Below are positions 36,882 to 45,563 of a stretch of DNA of 64,000 bases, in pieces. Each line of letters opens with the position of its first letter. The first letter of the stretch is position 1. The notes under the pieces are model-generated. The model was given only the letters and a program-made list of their open reading frames with translations. It ran no database searches and was not told where the DNA came from. This stretch comes from Pseudomonas sp. P5_109 (GTDB lineage Bacteria; Pseudomonadota; Gammaproteobacteria; Pseudomonadales; Pseudomonadaceae), in contig NZ_CP125380.1 in the NCBI RefSeq assembly GCF_034009455.1, positions 2,149,001-2,213,000 of the forward strand. The letters are read 5' to 3'. The translations under genes and the position numbers were made by a program.

Positions 36882-38235
36882 GGGTATTGGTTCTATTGAT
36901 TTCAAAAATGATTGCGATGAAAATCAGTATTCGCGGGAAGCTATATGCTAGGTTGTATGTGTTTTCTTGAAGGAAACACAAAATAAGCTGAGCTGCAAGC
37001 ATGCCTATTAGGATACTATGCTTCCGATTGTTTTTCTTTAGTAAAGACATAAGTATTGAGGCGTTTAATGCTATGAATAGTGCAAGTCCTGCTGCGCCAG
37101 TATGATAATAGATAACGCCGATTGTGCTTTCTGCTCCGGTTTTTAGTTTTTCTGTGAATTCAGAATCAGCATAGTTTCCTCCGCTACCTAAATCATTCCC
37201 TGCAATAGATGGGTAGAACACAAATACTTGGGAAAGCCCCATGAAATGAATGAATGAACTATCGCCGGTTCCCCGCGAGGCGGAAATTATCGTGCCGAGC
37301 GAAATAACCGAGATTAATAGTATGTTAGTGATGAATCTAAGTTTTACTGATTTCTTCCAAAGAAATTTGTTTGCTTCGGTTATGAATATTGTAATGATCG
37401 GTATAGCCCAGGCGCCTTTTGAAAATGTGATAAATAGTAAAAAGCACGATGCGCCAAGAAGTATAGCTTTGTTTCGGCGTACGAAATAAATAATATAAAC
37501 AATTACGAAGGCAAGAGTATAACCTGCGAGGATGGAGTCGATAATTAACCCGGGATTTCTAATTACAGGAATTCCTGCTATTTTTGTTGCGGCTCCAGCC
37601 GTGAAATATTTAAACTCTCCATCGACTTCTTGCATGATGCTATCGGTGTCCTGTCTATTGTCTGCTAGAGAAGACGTTAACGAAATTAGGGTGTCGTAGC
37701 CTGATACTACATGCGCCAATGCACCAATTAGCGAAGCAATCAAGATTAAAGCAATATAGGTTTCTATTTTGCTAGAGATTTTTTCTCTGTTTTTACTGAA
37801 AGAAATGTTACCCATACTGATAATCGTGATGATCATTGGGGTGTACATGTTGATTAAATATTTTATTGCGACCATTTTGTTTGCGGCAAACAATGTACCT
37901 TTCATTAGTAATAGAAAGATACCTGCAATGCATAGTATTTGAAATTTTGTAGGCTTAGATATATATTTGGTAAGAATAATCGCTAGAAAGATTGATCCTG
38001 CTATGGTTTTGACATGTGCTGGCTCGAGATTACTTACGCCAGTGTTTGCGCTGATCGCACTCCAGGTCCATTGAAAAGTCAGATAAAAGCAAATTACGAG
38101 TAAGCACTCAAATGGCTTTTTCTTGAATTTTAAGTATAGGGCTGAAGCAATAATAGATAGAAGGGCCATCTCATTAATAAAAAATAGCAAAGATGTGCTA
38201 ATGATGCTCAAAGATGTTCCTTTGCTAACCTTCAT
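36802..38235 (-). CDS. wzy: Wzy-type polysaccharide polymerase
   Basis: This 477-residue protein has about 11 TM helices and a long periplasmic loop (VSGYDTLISLTSSLADNRQD onwards). Its overall layout is O-antigen polymerase/ligase-like, with no conserved sequence motif, as usual for Wzy. Assignment rests on topology and on its place between wzx and wecC. ATG 38235 has AGGA upstream at the right distance. ATG 38244 lies too close to it. It is strongly AT-rich. Confidence 0.75.
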   Translation of the reverse strand: MKVSKGTSLSIISTSLLFFINEMALLSIIASALYLKFKKKPFECLLVICFYLTFQWTWSAISANTGVSNLEPAHVKTIAGSIFLAIILTKYISKPTKFQILCIAGIFLLLMKGTLFAANKMVAIKYLINMYTPMIITIISMGNISFSKNREKISSKIETYIALILIASLIGALAHVVSGYDTLISLTSSLADNRQDTDSIMQEVDGEFKYFTAGAATKIAGIPVIRNPGLIIDSILAGYTLAFVIVYIIYFVRRNKAILLGASCFLLFITFSKGAWAIPIITIFITEANKFLWKKSVKLRFITNILLISVISLGTIISASRGTGDSSFIHFMGLSQVFVFYPSIAGNDLGSGGNYADSEFTEKLKTGAESTIGVIYYHTGAAGLALFIALNASILMSLLKKNNRKHSILIGMLAAQLILCFLQENTYNLAYSFPRILIFIAIIFEINRTNTHANQKNNSLSHNGAGCRINLPIHTIT

Positions 38236-38395
38236 TAAGAGCATTCCTGGTTTGCAAAGTAGAGTTTTTGTTGGGTGGAAAGCTCAGGTAGTGCATTGTG
38301 GTGTGCTTAGCTCTATTTTGTCTTTTATGGATTGGAAGGAAGCTGCCTTTGTTGTATGCAAAGGCAGCGTCAATAAGAAATTAATTCAGAGAGAA

Positions 38396-39664
38396 TTAGC
38401 TGTTCCAGATGCCTCGGGTGTCAATAATTTTGCGACCTTCTAGTTGCTCTAGACTGATCTCTTTAAAGAATTTATGGTCTACGAGCAGGACAATAATATC
38501 TGCTTCAGGTAGTGCATGATCAATGCTGCTCAACGTTAGCTGGTTAGTCAATTTCGCAGGGAGTTTTTCAATGTGCGGCTCGACCGCCAACACTCGCCCA
38601 GGGTGGCAAGCAGCGATATTCAGTGTGATTGAAACTGCCGGACTCTCGCGCAAGTCGTCAATATCGGGTTTGAAGGCTAAGCCAAAACACGCAATTGTAA
38701 CTTCGTAGGCAGTTTTTAATGGGTTTTTCTGAAGTAACTCTGCGACAGCAATCTTAACTTTATCTAGTACCCACTCTGGTTTGCTGTCATTCACTTCCCG
38801 AGCAGTCCGAATTAAGCGAGCTTCATCTGGGGTTTTGCTAACGATAAACCACGGATCGACTGCAATGCAGTGTCCGCCGACCCCGGGGCCTGGTTGAAGG
38901 ATATTGACCCTTGGGTGGCGGTTGGCCAAGCGGATCAGTTCCCAGACGTTGATATCCAGCTTGTCGCAAATAATCGAGAGTTCATTGGCGAAGGCGATGT
39001 TCACATCGCGAGAGCTGTTCTCGGTGAGTTTGCACATTTCCGCAGTGCGGGCGTTGGTGACGATGCATTCGCCCTGGACGAAGATTTTGTAAAGGCTGAT
39101 GGCCAATGCGGAGCATTTCGGTGTCATGCCACCGATAACACGGTCGTTCTGTACCAACTCGTGCAGCACATGGCCGGGCAGTACACGTTCCGGACAGTGG
39201 GCAATGCGGATGTCGGAGCTTTCACCGTGGGTTTGCGGAAAACTCAGGTCTGGACGAGCTTCGGCGAGCCAGGCGGCCATCTGTTCGGTGGCGCCAACCG
39301 GGGAGGTCGACTCCAGAATGACCAGATCGCCTTTCTTCAACACCGGGGCAATGCTTTTACTGGCCGATTCGATGTAGCCCAGGTCCGGTTCATGGTCACC
39401 CTTGAACGGTGTGGGCACGGCAATCAAAAAAGCATCGGCGGGTTCCGGCCGGGTGGTGGCGCGCAAGTAGCCTTCAGTTACGGCCGCATGCACAACCATG
39501 TCCAGGTCTGGTTCAACGATATGAATCTGCCCGCGATTGATGATATCGACCGCATTTTGATTAACGTCGACGCCGATCACTTGTTTTTTGCGCGAAGCGA
39601 AGACGGCCGCAGTGGGCAAGCCGATATACCCGAGACCAACGACGGAGATGGTGTTGAAAGGCAT
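38396..39664 (-). CDS. wecC: UDP-N-acetyl-D-mannosamine dehydrogenase
   Basis: This 422-residue enzyme of the UDP-glucose/GDP-mannose dehydrogenase family oxidises UDP-ManNAc to UDP-ManNAcA with NAD+. The NAD fold (VVGLGYIGLPTAAVFASR), the middle-domain AEMCKLTENSSRDVNIAFANE, and the active-site Cys segment GPGVGGHCIAVDPWF are present. Substrate is assigned from the WecC-like pattern and the adjacent wecB. GC content returns to normal here, so the transferred core ends between wzy and wecC. Confidence 0.93.
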   Translation of the reverse strand: MPFNTISVVGLGYIGLPTAAVFASRKKQVIGVDVNQNAVDIINRGQIHIVEPDLDMVVHAAVTEGYLRATTRPEPADAFLIAVPTPFKGDHEPDLGYIESASKSIAPVLKKGDLVILESTSPVGATEQMAAWLAEARPDLSFPQTHGESSDIRIAHCPERVLPGHVLHELVQNDRVIGGMTPKCSALAISLYKIFVQGECIVTNARTAEMCKLTENSSRDVNIAFANELSIICDKLDINVWELIRLANRHPRVNILQPGPGVGGHCIAVDPWFIVSKTPDEARLIRTAREVNDSKPEWVLDKVKIAVAELLQKNPLKTAYEVTIACFGLAFKPDIDDLRESPAVSITLNIAACHPGRVLAVEPHIEKLPAKLTNQLTLSSIDHALPEADIIVLLVDHKFFKEISLEQLEGRKIIDTRGIWNS

Positions 39665-39752
39665 GGTGCGTCCTTGAATGGTGATGTGTAGATACGTTGT
39701 TTAAGCGAGCTAACAGCCGGGCAAAGCCACGGCTGTTAAGCAAGGGAGGGGG

Positions 39753-40871
39753 TTAACGAGCGAGCAGCGCCTCGATGATGCGCTGGCAGGCTTTACCGTC
39801 GCCGTAAGGGTTATGGGCGCGACTCATTGTTTGGTAGGCGGCCGCATCGATCAGCAAGCGGTTCAACTCGCGGGCGATATCCGCGGTTTCGGTGCCGACC
39901 AGTTTCACTGTGCCTGCGGCAACAGCCTCTGGCCGTTCTGTGGTATCGCGCATCACCAGCACGGGTTTGCCCAGTGACGGCGCTTCCTCCTGGATGCCTC
40001 CGGAGTCGGTCAAGATGATGTGCGCACGGCTCATCATGTGGACGAAAGGCAGGTAGTCCAAGGGGTCGATCAGGTAGATGTTGTCAATGCCGGTCAGGAG
40101 TCGATTGACCGGCTCGCGCACATTGGGATTGAGGTGCACGGGATAGACGATATCAACCTCTGGATGTTGCTGGGCAACCTCCATCAAGGCCTGACAAATG
40201 CGTTCGAAGCCGTCACCAAAACTTTCCCGGCGATGGCCTGTAACGAGGATCAGTTTTCGAGCGGGGTCCAGAAAGGCCGCCGGTGCAGAAGCTTGGGCAA
40301 GCAGTGCCTGGTCCTGATCGAGACGTTTGACGACATCCAGCAGGGCATCGATCACTGTGTTGCCGGTGACGACGATCGTGGCTGGATTGACGCCTTCGCG
40401 CAGCAGATTGGCTTGTGACGTTTCGGTTGGCGCGAGGTGTAGGTTGGCCAAGGCCCCAGTGAGCTTACGATTGCCTTCTTCCGGCCACGGAGAGTAGAGG
40501 TTACCCGTGCGCAAACCGGCTTCGACGTGCGCAACCGGAATCTGCTGGTAGTAAGCCGCGAGGCTGGCAGCAAAAGTGGTGGCGGTATCACCATGAACCA
40601 ACACAATATCGGGTTTGAATTCCGCCAGGACTTTCTTCAGCCCTTGCAGGATCGCGCTGGTCACATCGGTCAGGTCCTGGCCGGGTTTCATGATGTTCAG
40701 GTCGAAGTCCGGCTCAATGGCAAACAACCCAAGCACTTGATCGAGCATTTCACGGTGTTGGCCGGTGACGCAGACTTTCGCCTCAAAGCGTTCATCTGCC
40801 GCCAGTGCCAACGCAAGTGGAGCCATTTTAATGGCTTCGGGACGGGTACCAAAAATGCATAGGGTCTTCAT
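39753..40871 (-). CDS. wecB: UDP-N-acetylglucosamine 2-epimerase
   Basis: This 372-residue non-hydrolysing epimerase makes UDP-ManNAc from UDP-GlcNAc. The opening [51 protein letters not shown] and [21 protein letters not shown] are diagnostic. The ATG at 40871 matches the family start. Frames to 40883 and 40988 are open but not favoured. It is the first gene downstream of the ops element. Confidence 0.95.
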   Translation of the reverse strand: MKTLCIFGTRPEAIKMAPLALALAADERFEAKVCVTGQHREMLDQVLGLFAIEPDFDLNIMKPGQDLTDVTSAILQGLKKVLAEFKPDIVLVHGDTATTFAASLAAYYQQIPVAHVEAGLRTGNLYSPWPEEGNRKLTGALANLHLAPTETSQANLLREGVNPATIVVTGNTVIDALLDVVKRLDQDQALLAQASAPAAFLDPARKLILVTGHRRESFGDGFERICQALMEVAQQHPEVDIVYPVHLNPNVREPVNRLLTGIDNIYLIDPLDYLPFVHMMSRAHIILTDSGGIQEEAPSLGKPVLVMRDTTERPEAVAAGTVKLVGTETADIARELNRLLIDAAAYQTMSRAHNPYGDGKACQRIIEALLAR

Positions 40872-41047
40872 AGGGCGATCCATTGCTATGTTCGTAGCTG
40901 AAGGTAGAGGGATGTTTGGACGGACTAACAAATGTCGTTTCAGATCTAAGTTGTATAAAACAACGGTGACCCAACCTTTGTTGACCAAAAGAAATACGCC
41001 GAATTAACGGATAACCATCGACGTGGGGCAGCACGAATTTAATTTTT

Positions 41048-41190
41048 ACCACGCTACCGCCCCAGGATTAATTGCCAGTCCCTGAAAGCGTCATTATTTA
41101 TTAATGTGTCTGCATCTTTTTTCAGCTGCAGGTAGCAAGGTGGAGTTGATATGGCTACCGCCATGCACTTCTGCTCGACGGTAGCGTGGT
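41048..41190. repeat. 12-base inverted repeat containing ops
   Basis: ACCACGCTACCG (41048-41059) and CGGTAGCGTGGT (41179-41190) are perfect inverted copies 119 bases apart. The left arm is the functional-orientation ops core. The right arm, 20 bases from the wzc stop, is the same core pointing the opposite way. Confidence 0.8.
41050..41063 (-). promoter_or_regulatory. ops (JUMPstart) element
   Basis: On the minus strand this reads GGGGCGGTAGCGTG, identical to the core of the enterobacterial ops/JUMPstart element recognised by RfaH on paused RNA polymerase. It lies 179 bases before wecB, in the direction of transcription of wecB through the VanZ-like gene. An RfaH gene lies 3.5 kb away at 44547. 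Confidence 0.85.
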
Positions 41191-41209
41191 ATCGGCAGCG
41201 GTTAGTTAA

Positions 41210-43435
41210 CTAAACGTTATCTGATTTATATTCGTAGTTGTAATAACCATAATCGGCATAGCCATATTTGGCCGAGGCGCGTTTTTCAACGCCATTGAAA
41301 ATGGCCCCTTTCAAATCAACGCCATTTTGTGCAAAACGACGCATGGTTAATTCAATTTCACGAACAGGGTTTAGTGCAAAGCGCGTCACAATCAGACTGG
41401 TGCCCGACTGGCGGCCGACAATCGCCGCATCCGTCACTGCGAGCAACGGCGGGGTATCCAGAATCACCAGGTCGTACTGGGCGCTGACTTGGTCCAGAAA
41501 GTCACTGAAGTTCGCGTGCATTAGCAGTTCTGAAGGGTTGGGCGGTATTTGTCCGCGGCCAATTACGTCAAGGTGCTCGAATTCAGTTTTATTGATCGCG
41601 GTTGCCAGGTCACAGCGCTTGACGAGTAAATCTGAAAGCCCGTTTTCAGCGGGGGTTCCGAATACTTTATGCAAATAGCCTTTGCGCATATCCACGTCGA
41701 TCAGCAATACACGCTGGCCGGTCTGAGCGATGACTGCCGCGAGGTTGGCAGAAACGAATGTTTTACCAACCTTAGGGCTCGGGCCGGAGATCATCAGGCG
41801 ATTATTGCTGGCTTCGAGCATGGCGAAGTGCAGACTGGTGCGCAGGCTGCGCAATCCTTCTATGGCCAGGTCTGTGGGGTGACTGCTGGCCAGTATGGGG
41901 GTGGCGTTGTTAGCGCGGCCTCGGCCACTTCGGAGGGTTTTGCTTTCTTCAGTTTTTTGCAGCGTGCTGAAAGGAATGGATGCATACACCGGCAACCCCA
42001 GTTGTTCAATTTGATCCGGATTTTCCACGCCGCGGTTAAGGGCTTTGCGAAAAAGCACCACTGCAATTGCCAGGAAAGCCCCGAGCATGGTGGCGATGAG
42101 AACAATCAGGGGTTTCTTGGGTTTAACCGGCTTAAGCAAATCCACATCGGCGGTATCGATCAAGCGCACGTTGCCCACGGTGCCGGCACGCATTACATCC
42201 AGCTCCTGGGATTTGTTCAGGAGCTGGGTATAAATTTCGGTACTAACTTTTACATCGCGGGTGAGGCTAAGCAGTTCTTGCTGTGTTGAAGGCAGGCCTT
42301 CGACTTTTTTGGCCAAGCCATTCTGCTTGGCTGTCAGCTCGCCTAATTGGCTGAGCAAGGCCCGATAGGCGGGATGCTGACGGGTAAACTTGCGATCCAT
42401 TTCCGCTTGTTGCAATTTCAATTCGGAGATGCTGGTATCCAGCGCCACGATCTGGTCGAGAATGGCTTTGGCTTCCAGGCTGATATCGATGGATTTACTG
42501 CGAATTTGATACTTGTTCAGGGCGTTTTCGGCTTTTTCCAGGTCTTTGCGGACCTGAGGCAGTTGATCTTTTAGAAACTCCAGGCTTTGAGCGGCTTCGG
42601 CCGATGTCCGCTCGACATTCTGCCGCACATAGAGATTGGCGATTTCATTGAGGATTTGAATGGCTTCAGCCGGTTCCTCGCTTTCAAGAGCCAGTCCGAT
42701 CATGCCGGATTCTTTACCGCGCTCCGAGACATCAAGTACCTTTTGGTACTTCAAAATACTGGTCAGGCGTGGGTCACGCACGATGTTGAACGTTGTACCA
42801 GGATTCGCCTGCAACACTTCGACCTGCAGTTTAATGCCGTCTTTGTCATAGGCTTGGCCCACTTGGCTTTGGACCAGAACATTGTCGTCTTCATCCAGCA
42901 ACGTAAAGTGATCGTTTTCACCGGTGACCAACGTGAGCGTCTTACTCAGAAGCTCTTGTGGGAGCTCGAGCTGAAATATTTTCAGGGTTTCGCCACCCCA
43001 GGCAAAACTGTTCATGCCAAACAAGGGCGCCGCGACCGTATTAACAGCGTCTGGCTTGAACCGGCGAGCAATAAAGTCGCCAATCATAGGAAAACGGTTC
43101 GGCTCGACAGTGATATCGAGCGACAGATTGTCGACAACCTTGCCGATGATGGCACGCGATTTGATTAATTCAATTTCTGTGGTTGAAGGTGACTCTTTAC
43201 CCAACATGCTGTTGATGTCGGAGAAGCCAAGTAAGTCATTTTTTTTTGCCTCCACCTGTATCAAGGCCGTTGCCTGGTAAACAGGATTGGCCAACACGGC
43301 ATACGCCGTGCCAACGGCCATGGAGGCAACAGTGATCCCGGCAATCAACCATTTATGATCGACCAGTGTCCCGAGTAGGCCCATCAAGTCGATATCATCA
43401 TCGTCATGTGAGGTTAATGCTGGAGTTTGCTGCAT
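41210..43435 (-). CDS. wzc: Wzc-type tyrosine kinase, polysaccharide co-polymerase
   Basis: This 741-residue protein is a bacterial tyrosine autokinase. It has an N-terminal Wzz domain with TM1 (LIAGITVASMAVGTAYAVLA), a long periplasmic coiled coil, TM2 near 440-465, and a cytoplasmic kinase. Walker A (GPSPKVGKT, near 550), Walker A' (LLIDVDMRKG) and Walker B (VILDTPPLL) are present. The C-terminus is a cluster of seven Tyr (KYGYADYGYYNYEYKS). It controls chain length and couples polymerisation to the Wza channel, with Wzb as its phosphatase. Confidence 0.96.
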   Translation of the reverse strand: MQQTPALTSHDDDDIDLMGLLGTLVDHKWLIAGITVASMAVGTAYAVLANPVYQATALIQVEAKKNDLLGFSDINSMLGKESPSTTEIELIKSRAIIGKVVDNLSLDITVEPNRFPMIGDFIARRFKPDAVNTVAAPLFGMNSFAWGGETLKIFQLELPQELLSKTLTLVTGENDHFTLLDEDDNVLVQSQVGQAYDKDGIKLQVEVLQANPGTTFNIVRDPRLTSILKYQKVLDVSERGKESGMIGLALESEEPAEAIQILNEIANLYVRQNVERTSAEAAQSLEFLKDQLPQVRKDLEKAENALNKYQIRSKSIDISLEAKAILDQIVALDTSISELKLQQAEMDRKFTRQHPAYRALLSQLGELTAKQNGLAKKVEGLPSTQQELLSLTRDVKVSTEIYTQLLNKSQELDVMRAGTVGNVRLIDTADVDLLKPVKPKKPLIVLIATMLGAFLAIAVVLFRKALNRGVENPDQIEQLGLPVYASIPFSTLQKTEESKTLRSGRGRANNATPILASSHPTDLAIEGLRSLRTSLHFAMLEASNNRLMISGPSPKVGKTFVSANLAAVIAQTGQRVLLIDVDMRKGYLHKVFGTPAENGLSDLLVKRCDLATAINKTEFEHLDVIGRGQIPPNPSELLMHANFSDFLDQVSAQYDLVILDTPPLLAVTDAAIVGRQSGTSLIVTRFALNPVREIELTMRRFAQNGVDLKGAIFNGVEKRASAKYGYADYGYYNYEYKSDNV

Positions 43436-43472
43436 AAGTGAGTTCTTTTTTAACAGGTATTCGGGGAATGGT

Positions 43473-43913
43473 TTAGCGTGCGAGACGCCGTGCCCAGGCG
43501 GTTACTGCTTCTTCAATCAACGCGTATGCATGCACAAAAGCAGGTTTGCCTTGACGGTAGGGGTCGCTGATTTCGCGGTTGTCCTGCCACTTGCCCAGCA
43601 AGAAGACCTTTCCTCGCGCTTCAGGCGCGATCTTGAGAACACGGTCTATGTGGGACTGCTCCATCACCAGGATCAGATCCGATTCGCTGATGGTGGCGGG
43701 GGTCAGTTGATTGGCTTTGTGCTCATTTGGCAGATGGCCATGCTCTTCCAGTACGACCCGGGCGGTTGGCTCTATAGGGTGGTCTTGTAGCGCGCCAAGA
43801 CCCGCGGAGCTGACTTCGATGTCGGACCGGCCCAGTGCATCTCGCAACAAATGTTCTGCAGTAGGGCTTCGGCAAATGTTGCCAATGCAAACGATGAGAA
43901 TCTTGTTAAACAA
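43473..43913 (-). CDS. wzb: Wzb-type low-molecular-weight tyrosine phosphatase
   Basis: This 146-residue protein has the LMW-PTP signature VCIGNICRSPTAE (C-x5-R loop) and the catalytic Asp in SDPYRQG. It dephosphorylates the Wzc tyrosine tail. The start is TTG 43913, supported by GGAGG five bases upstream and by family length. No ATG fits unless the frame is extended to 43955. It is the first gene of the leftward EPS operon, 37 bases before wzc. Confidence 0.92.
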   Translation of the reverse strand: MFNKILIVCIGNICRSPTAEHLLRDALGRSDIEVSSAGLGALQDHPIEPTARVVLEEHGHLPNEHKANQLTPATISESDLILVMEQSHIDRVLKIAPEARGKVFLLGKWQDNREISDPYRQGKPAFVHAYALIEEAVTAWARRLAR

Positions 43914-44546
43914 GGCAACCTCCCTGGAAATTCCACACTTGCGGTGATGGTGCAATTGGAAAGACTGAAATTCTGTTTTTCTTCAATGGCACTTTTGTGA
44001 CGGCTTGCAGCTATTGGGTGTGTGCCTCTTTCCGTGAGGAATTGCCGTACTGGGTGAAACTTTTCACTGCGAAGACTCGGGTCTGCTGGAATCTGGACTT
44101 GGAGCGTGCTTTAGGGTTGCTACGCTAAAAATCATAACTGGCAACCCACGGCAACATCAACCATTAAATGCCACGCACTAATGAATGCCATGCAGTAAAA
44201 AAAATATCCAGATATAAAGCCCGATATTAAATAACACGTTAAATAACATTTCTTGGTGTTATCGGACGAATTATAACTTTTTCGACTTTTTTGTATTGTT
44301 CAGTGTTTGGCTATGTTAAATACCGTGAGGTGTAGTTTGATGATAAGCGTAGGCGATCGCCTTGGGTAAAGCTTTCCCTGGCATTCGTTTATTGCCAATA
44401 AGTTTCGCGTTGTTTTAAGGGCCAGGTTTTCATGATCGTCCAACTCCGTTTTTCAGGTGCGCTTCCAGCCTTGGGAGAAGTCCGTCGCAAGGTCGGGGGT
44501 AAATCCATGGAGCTACTTGACCGCATTGGCGCAGAAGGGGCTGATT
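43914..44546. other. AT-rich divergent wzb/rfaH promoter region
   Basis: About 630 bases without a supported gene. The part from 44160 to 44340 is very AT-rich. CCGATATTAAATAACAC (from 44221) and GTGTTATCGG (44256-44265) form an interrupted inverted repeat that could be an operator. It should contain the promoters of the wzb-wzc operon and of rfaH. A frame open to 44457 in the rfaH register lacks a good start. Confidence 0.55.
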
Positions 44547-45083
44547 GTGTCCATCCATAGTGCTTCGGCTGTTCAAGCGACCTTGCCTGAGAGTCTCACC
44601 GCTAGTGCATGGTATTTGGTTCAGTGCAAGGCGAGCCAGGACGAGCGTGCAGAGATCAATCTGATTAACCAGGGATACACCTGTTTTCGCCCTACACACC
44701 AGCGCGAGCGTGATTTACAGGGGCGCATGAGGACTGTGCGCGAATCGCTGTTTCCAGGTTATCTGTTTATCCAGCTCGGCTCAGGTGAGAGCTGGGCGCC
44801 TTTGCGTTCTACACGCGGTGTATTGCGAATTGTCAGTTTTGGCGGCAAGCCGCTGCCCGTAGGTGATGAATTGATCGCCCGACTTTATGAGCATGATAGC
44901 GGAGCCCCTGTGGAGGCTCGGTTTGCCTGTGGCGAGCGGGTACGTATCAATGAAGGGCCTTTTGTCGATGTGGAAGCGATCTTCCTGGCGATGGAGGGAG
45001 AGCAGCGTGTGTTGCTCCTGATGACGCTGCTGCAGCGTGAGCAAAGAATCAGCATCCCCCTGGTTAATATCAGTAAGCATTGA
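44547..45083 (+). CDS. rfaH: RfaH-type antiterminator
   Basis: This 178-residue protein is a NusG paralogue of the RfaH group. An NGN domain begins at about residue 25 (WYLVQCKASQDERAEINLINQGYTCFRP, with RESLFPGYLFIQL) and a KOW-type C-terminal domain follows (CGERVRINEGPFVDVEAIF). GTG 44547 is preferred because GAAGGGG (44534-44540) precedes it. RfaH binds the ops element during transcription and suppresses pausing and Rho termination across long operons. A perfect ops core lies before wecB in the same locus, making this a dedicated pair. Confidence 0.9.
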   Translation: MSIHSASAVQATLPESLTASAWYLVQCKASQDERAEINLINQGYTCFRPTHQRERDLQGRMRTVRESLFPGYLFIQLGSGESWAPLRSTRGVLRIVSFGGKPLPVGDELIARLYEHDSGAPVEARFACGERVRINEGPFVDVEAIFLAMEGEQRVLLLMTLLQREQRISIPLVNISKH

Positions 45084-45334
45084 CACGGCGCGTTGGTCCC
45101 GGCCCGCCAATCAACGAGCAGATACCATTCTGGCAACAAAATTAGTTGCTCCCGTCTTCGCTCCCCCCTCAGTAGGCATTAAGCTTTTTTCGCAGCGCCT
45201 GGAAGGTAGCGGTCCCAGTCAGGACCGCATCTTTATGGCGTAGCTGGCGTTCCGGCTCGCGAACAGATTTATGCCGTCACGTGATTGCCCGATATCCACT
45301 TTTTTGCGGTCAACTACCGCCGTTGCGCTTGCCT

Positions 45335-45548
45335 GATGATAAGTCCGCGCATGCCGATATTGCCCTGAATCTGCTCAGCAGGCTGTACGGTATCGAGCGG
45401 AGGTTTAAAAGAAGTTGGCGATGAACATCGCCAGGAAAGTCGACAGCAGAACAACCTGTCGCTGCAGTTGCAGGCGTGGCTGGTGAAAGATCCAGCCACG
45501 AGTGACGAGGCTAACGCAGTACGCAAATGGCTTGCTTCTCCTGGTTAG
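45335..45548 (+). pseudogene. IS66-family transposase remnant
   Basis: One frame from 45335 reads DDKSAHADIALNLLSRLYGIE. The next frame from 45402 continues GLKEVGDEHRQESRQQ and LSLQLQAWLVKD before a stop at 45546. Together they resemble the part of IS66 TnpC with the LYxIE segment and the RQ..S.PxLxxLxxWL segment, joined by a one-base frameshift. No terminal inverted repeats or intact orf are seen in the 480 bases between rfaH and wcaJ. Confidence 0.5.
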
Positions 45549-45563
45549 CCTGCAGGTGCTCCC

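Noticed and set aside
44457..44546. Upstream extension of rfaH
   Set aside because: The first 30 codons are not RfaH-like, and GTG 44547 has the better ribosome site.
45295..45320. CGGCGGTAG on the minus strand near 45309 as another ops site
   Set aside because: It lacks the following CGTG and lies upstream of no polysaccharide operon in the right direction.
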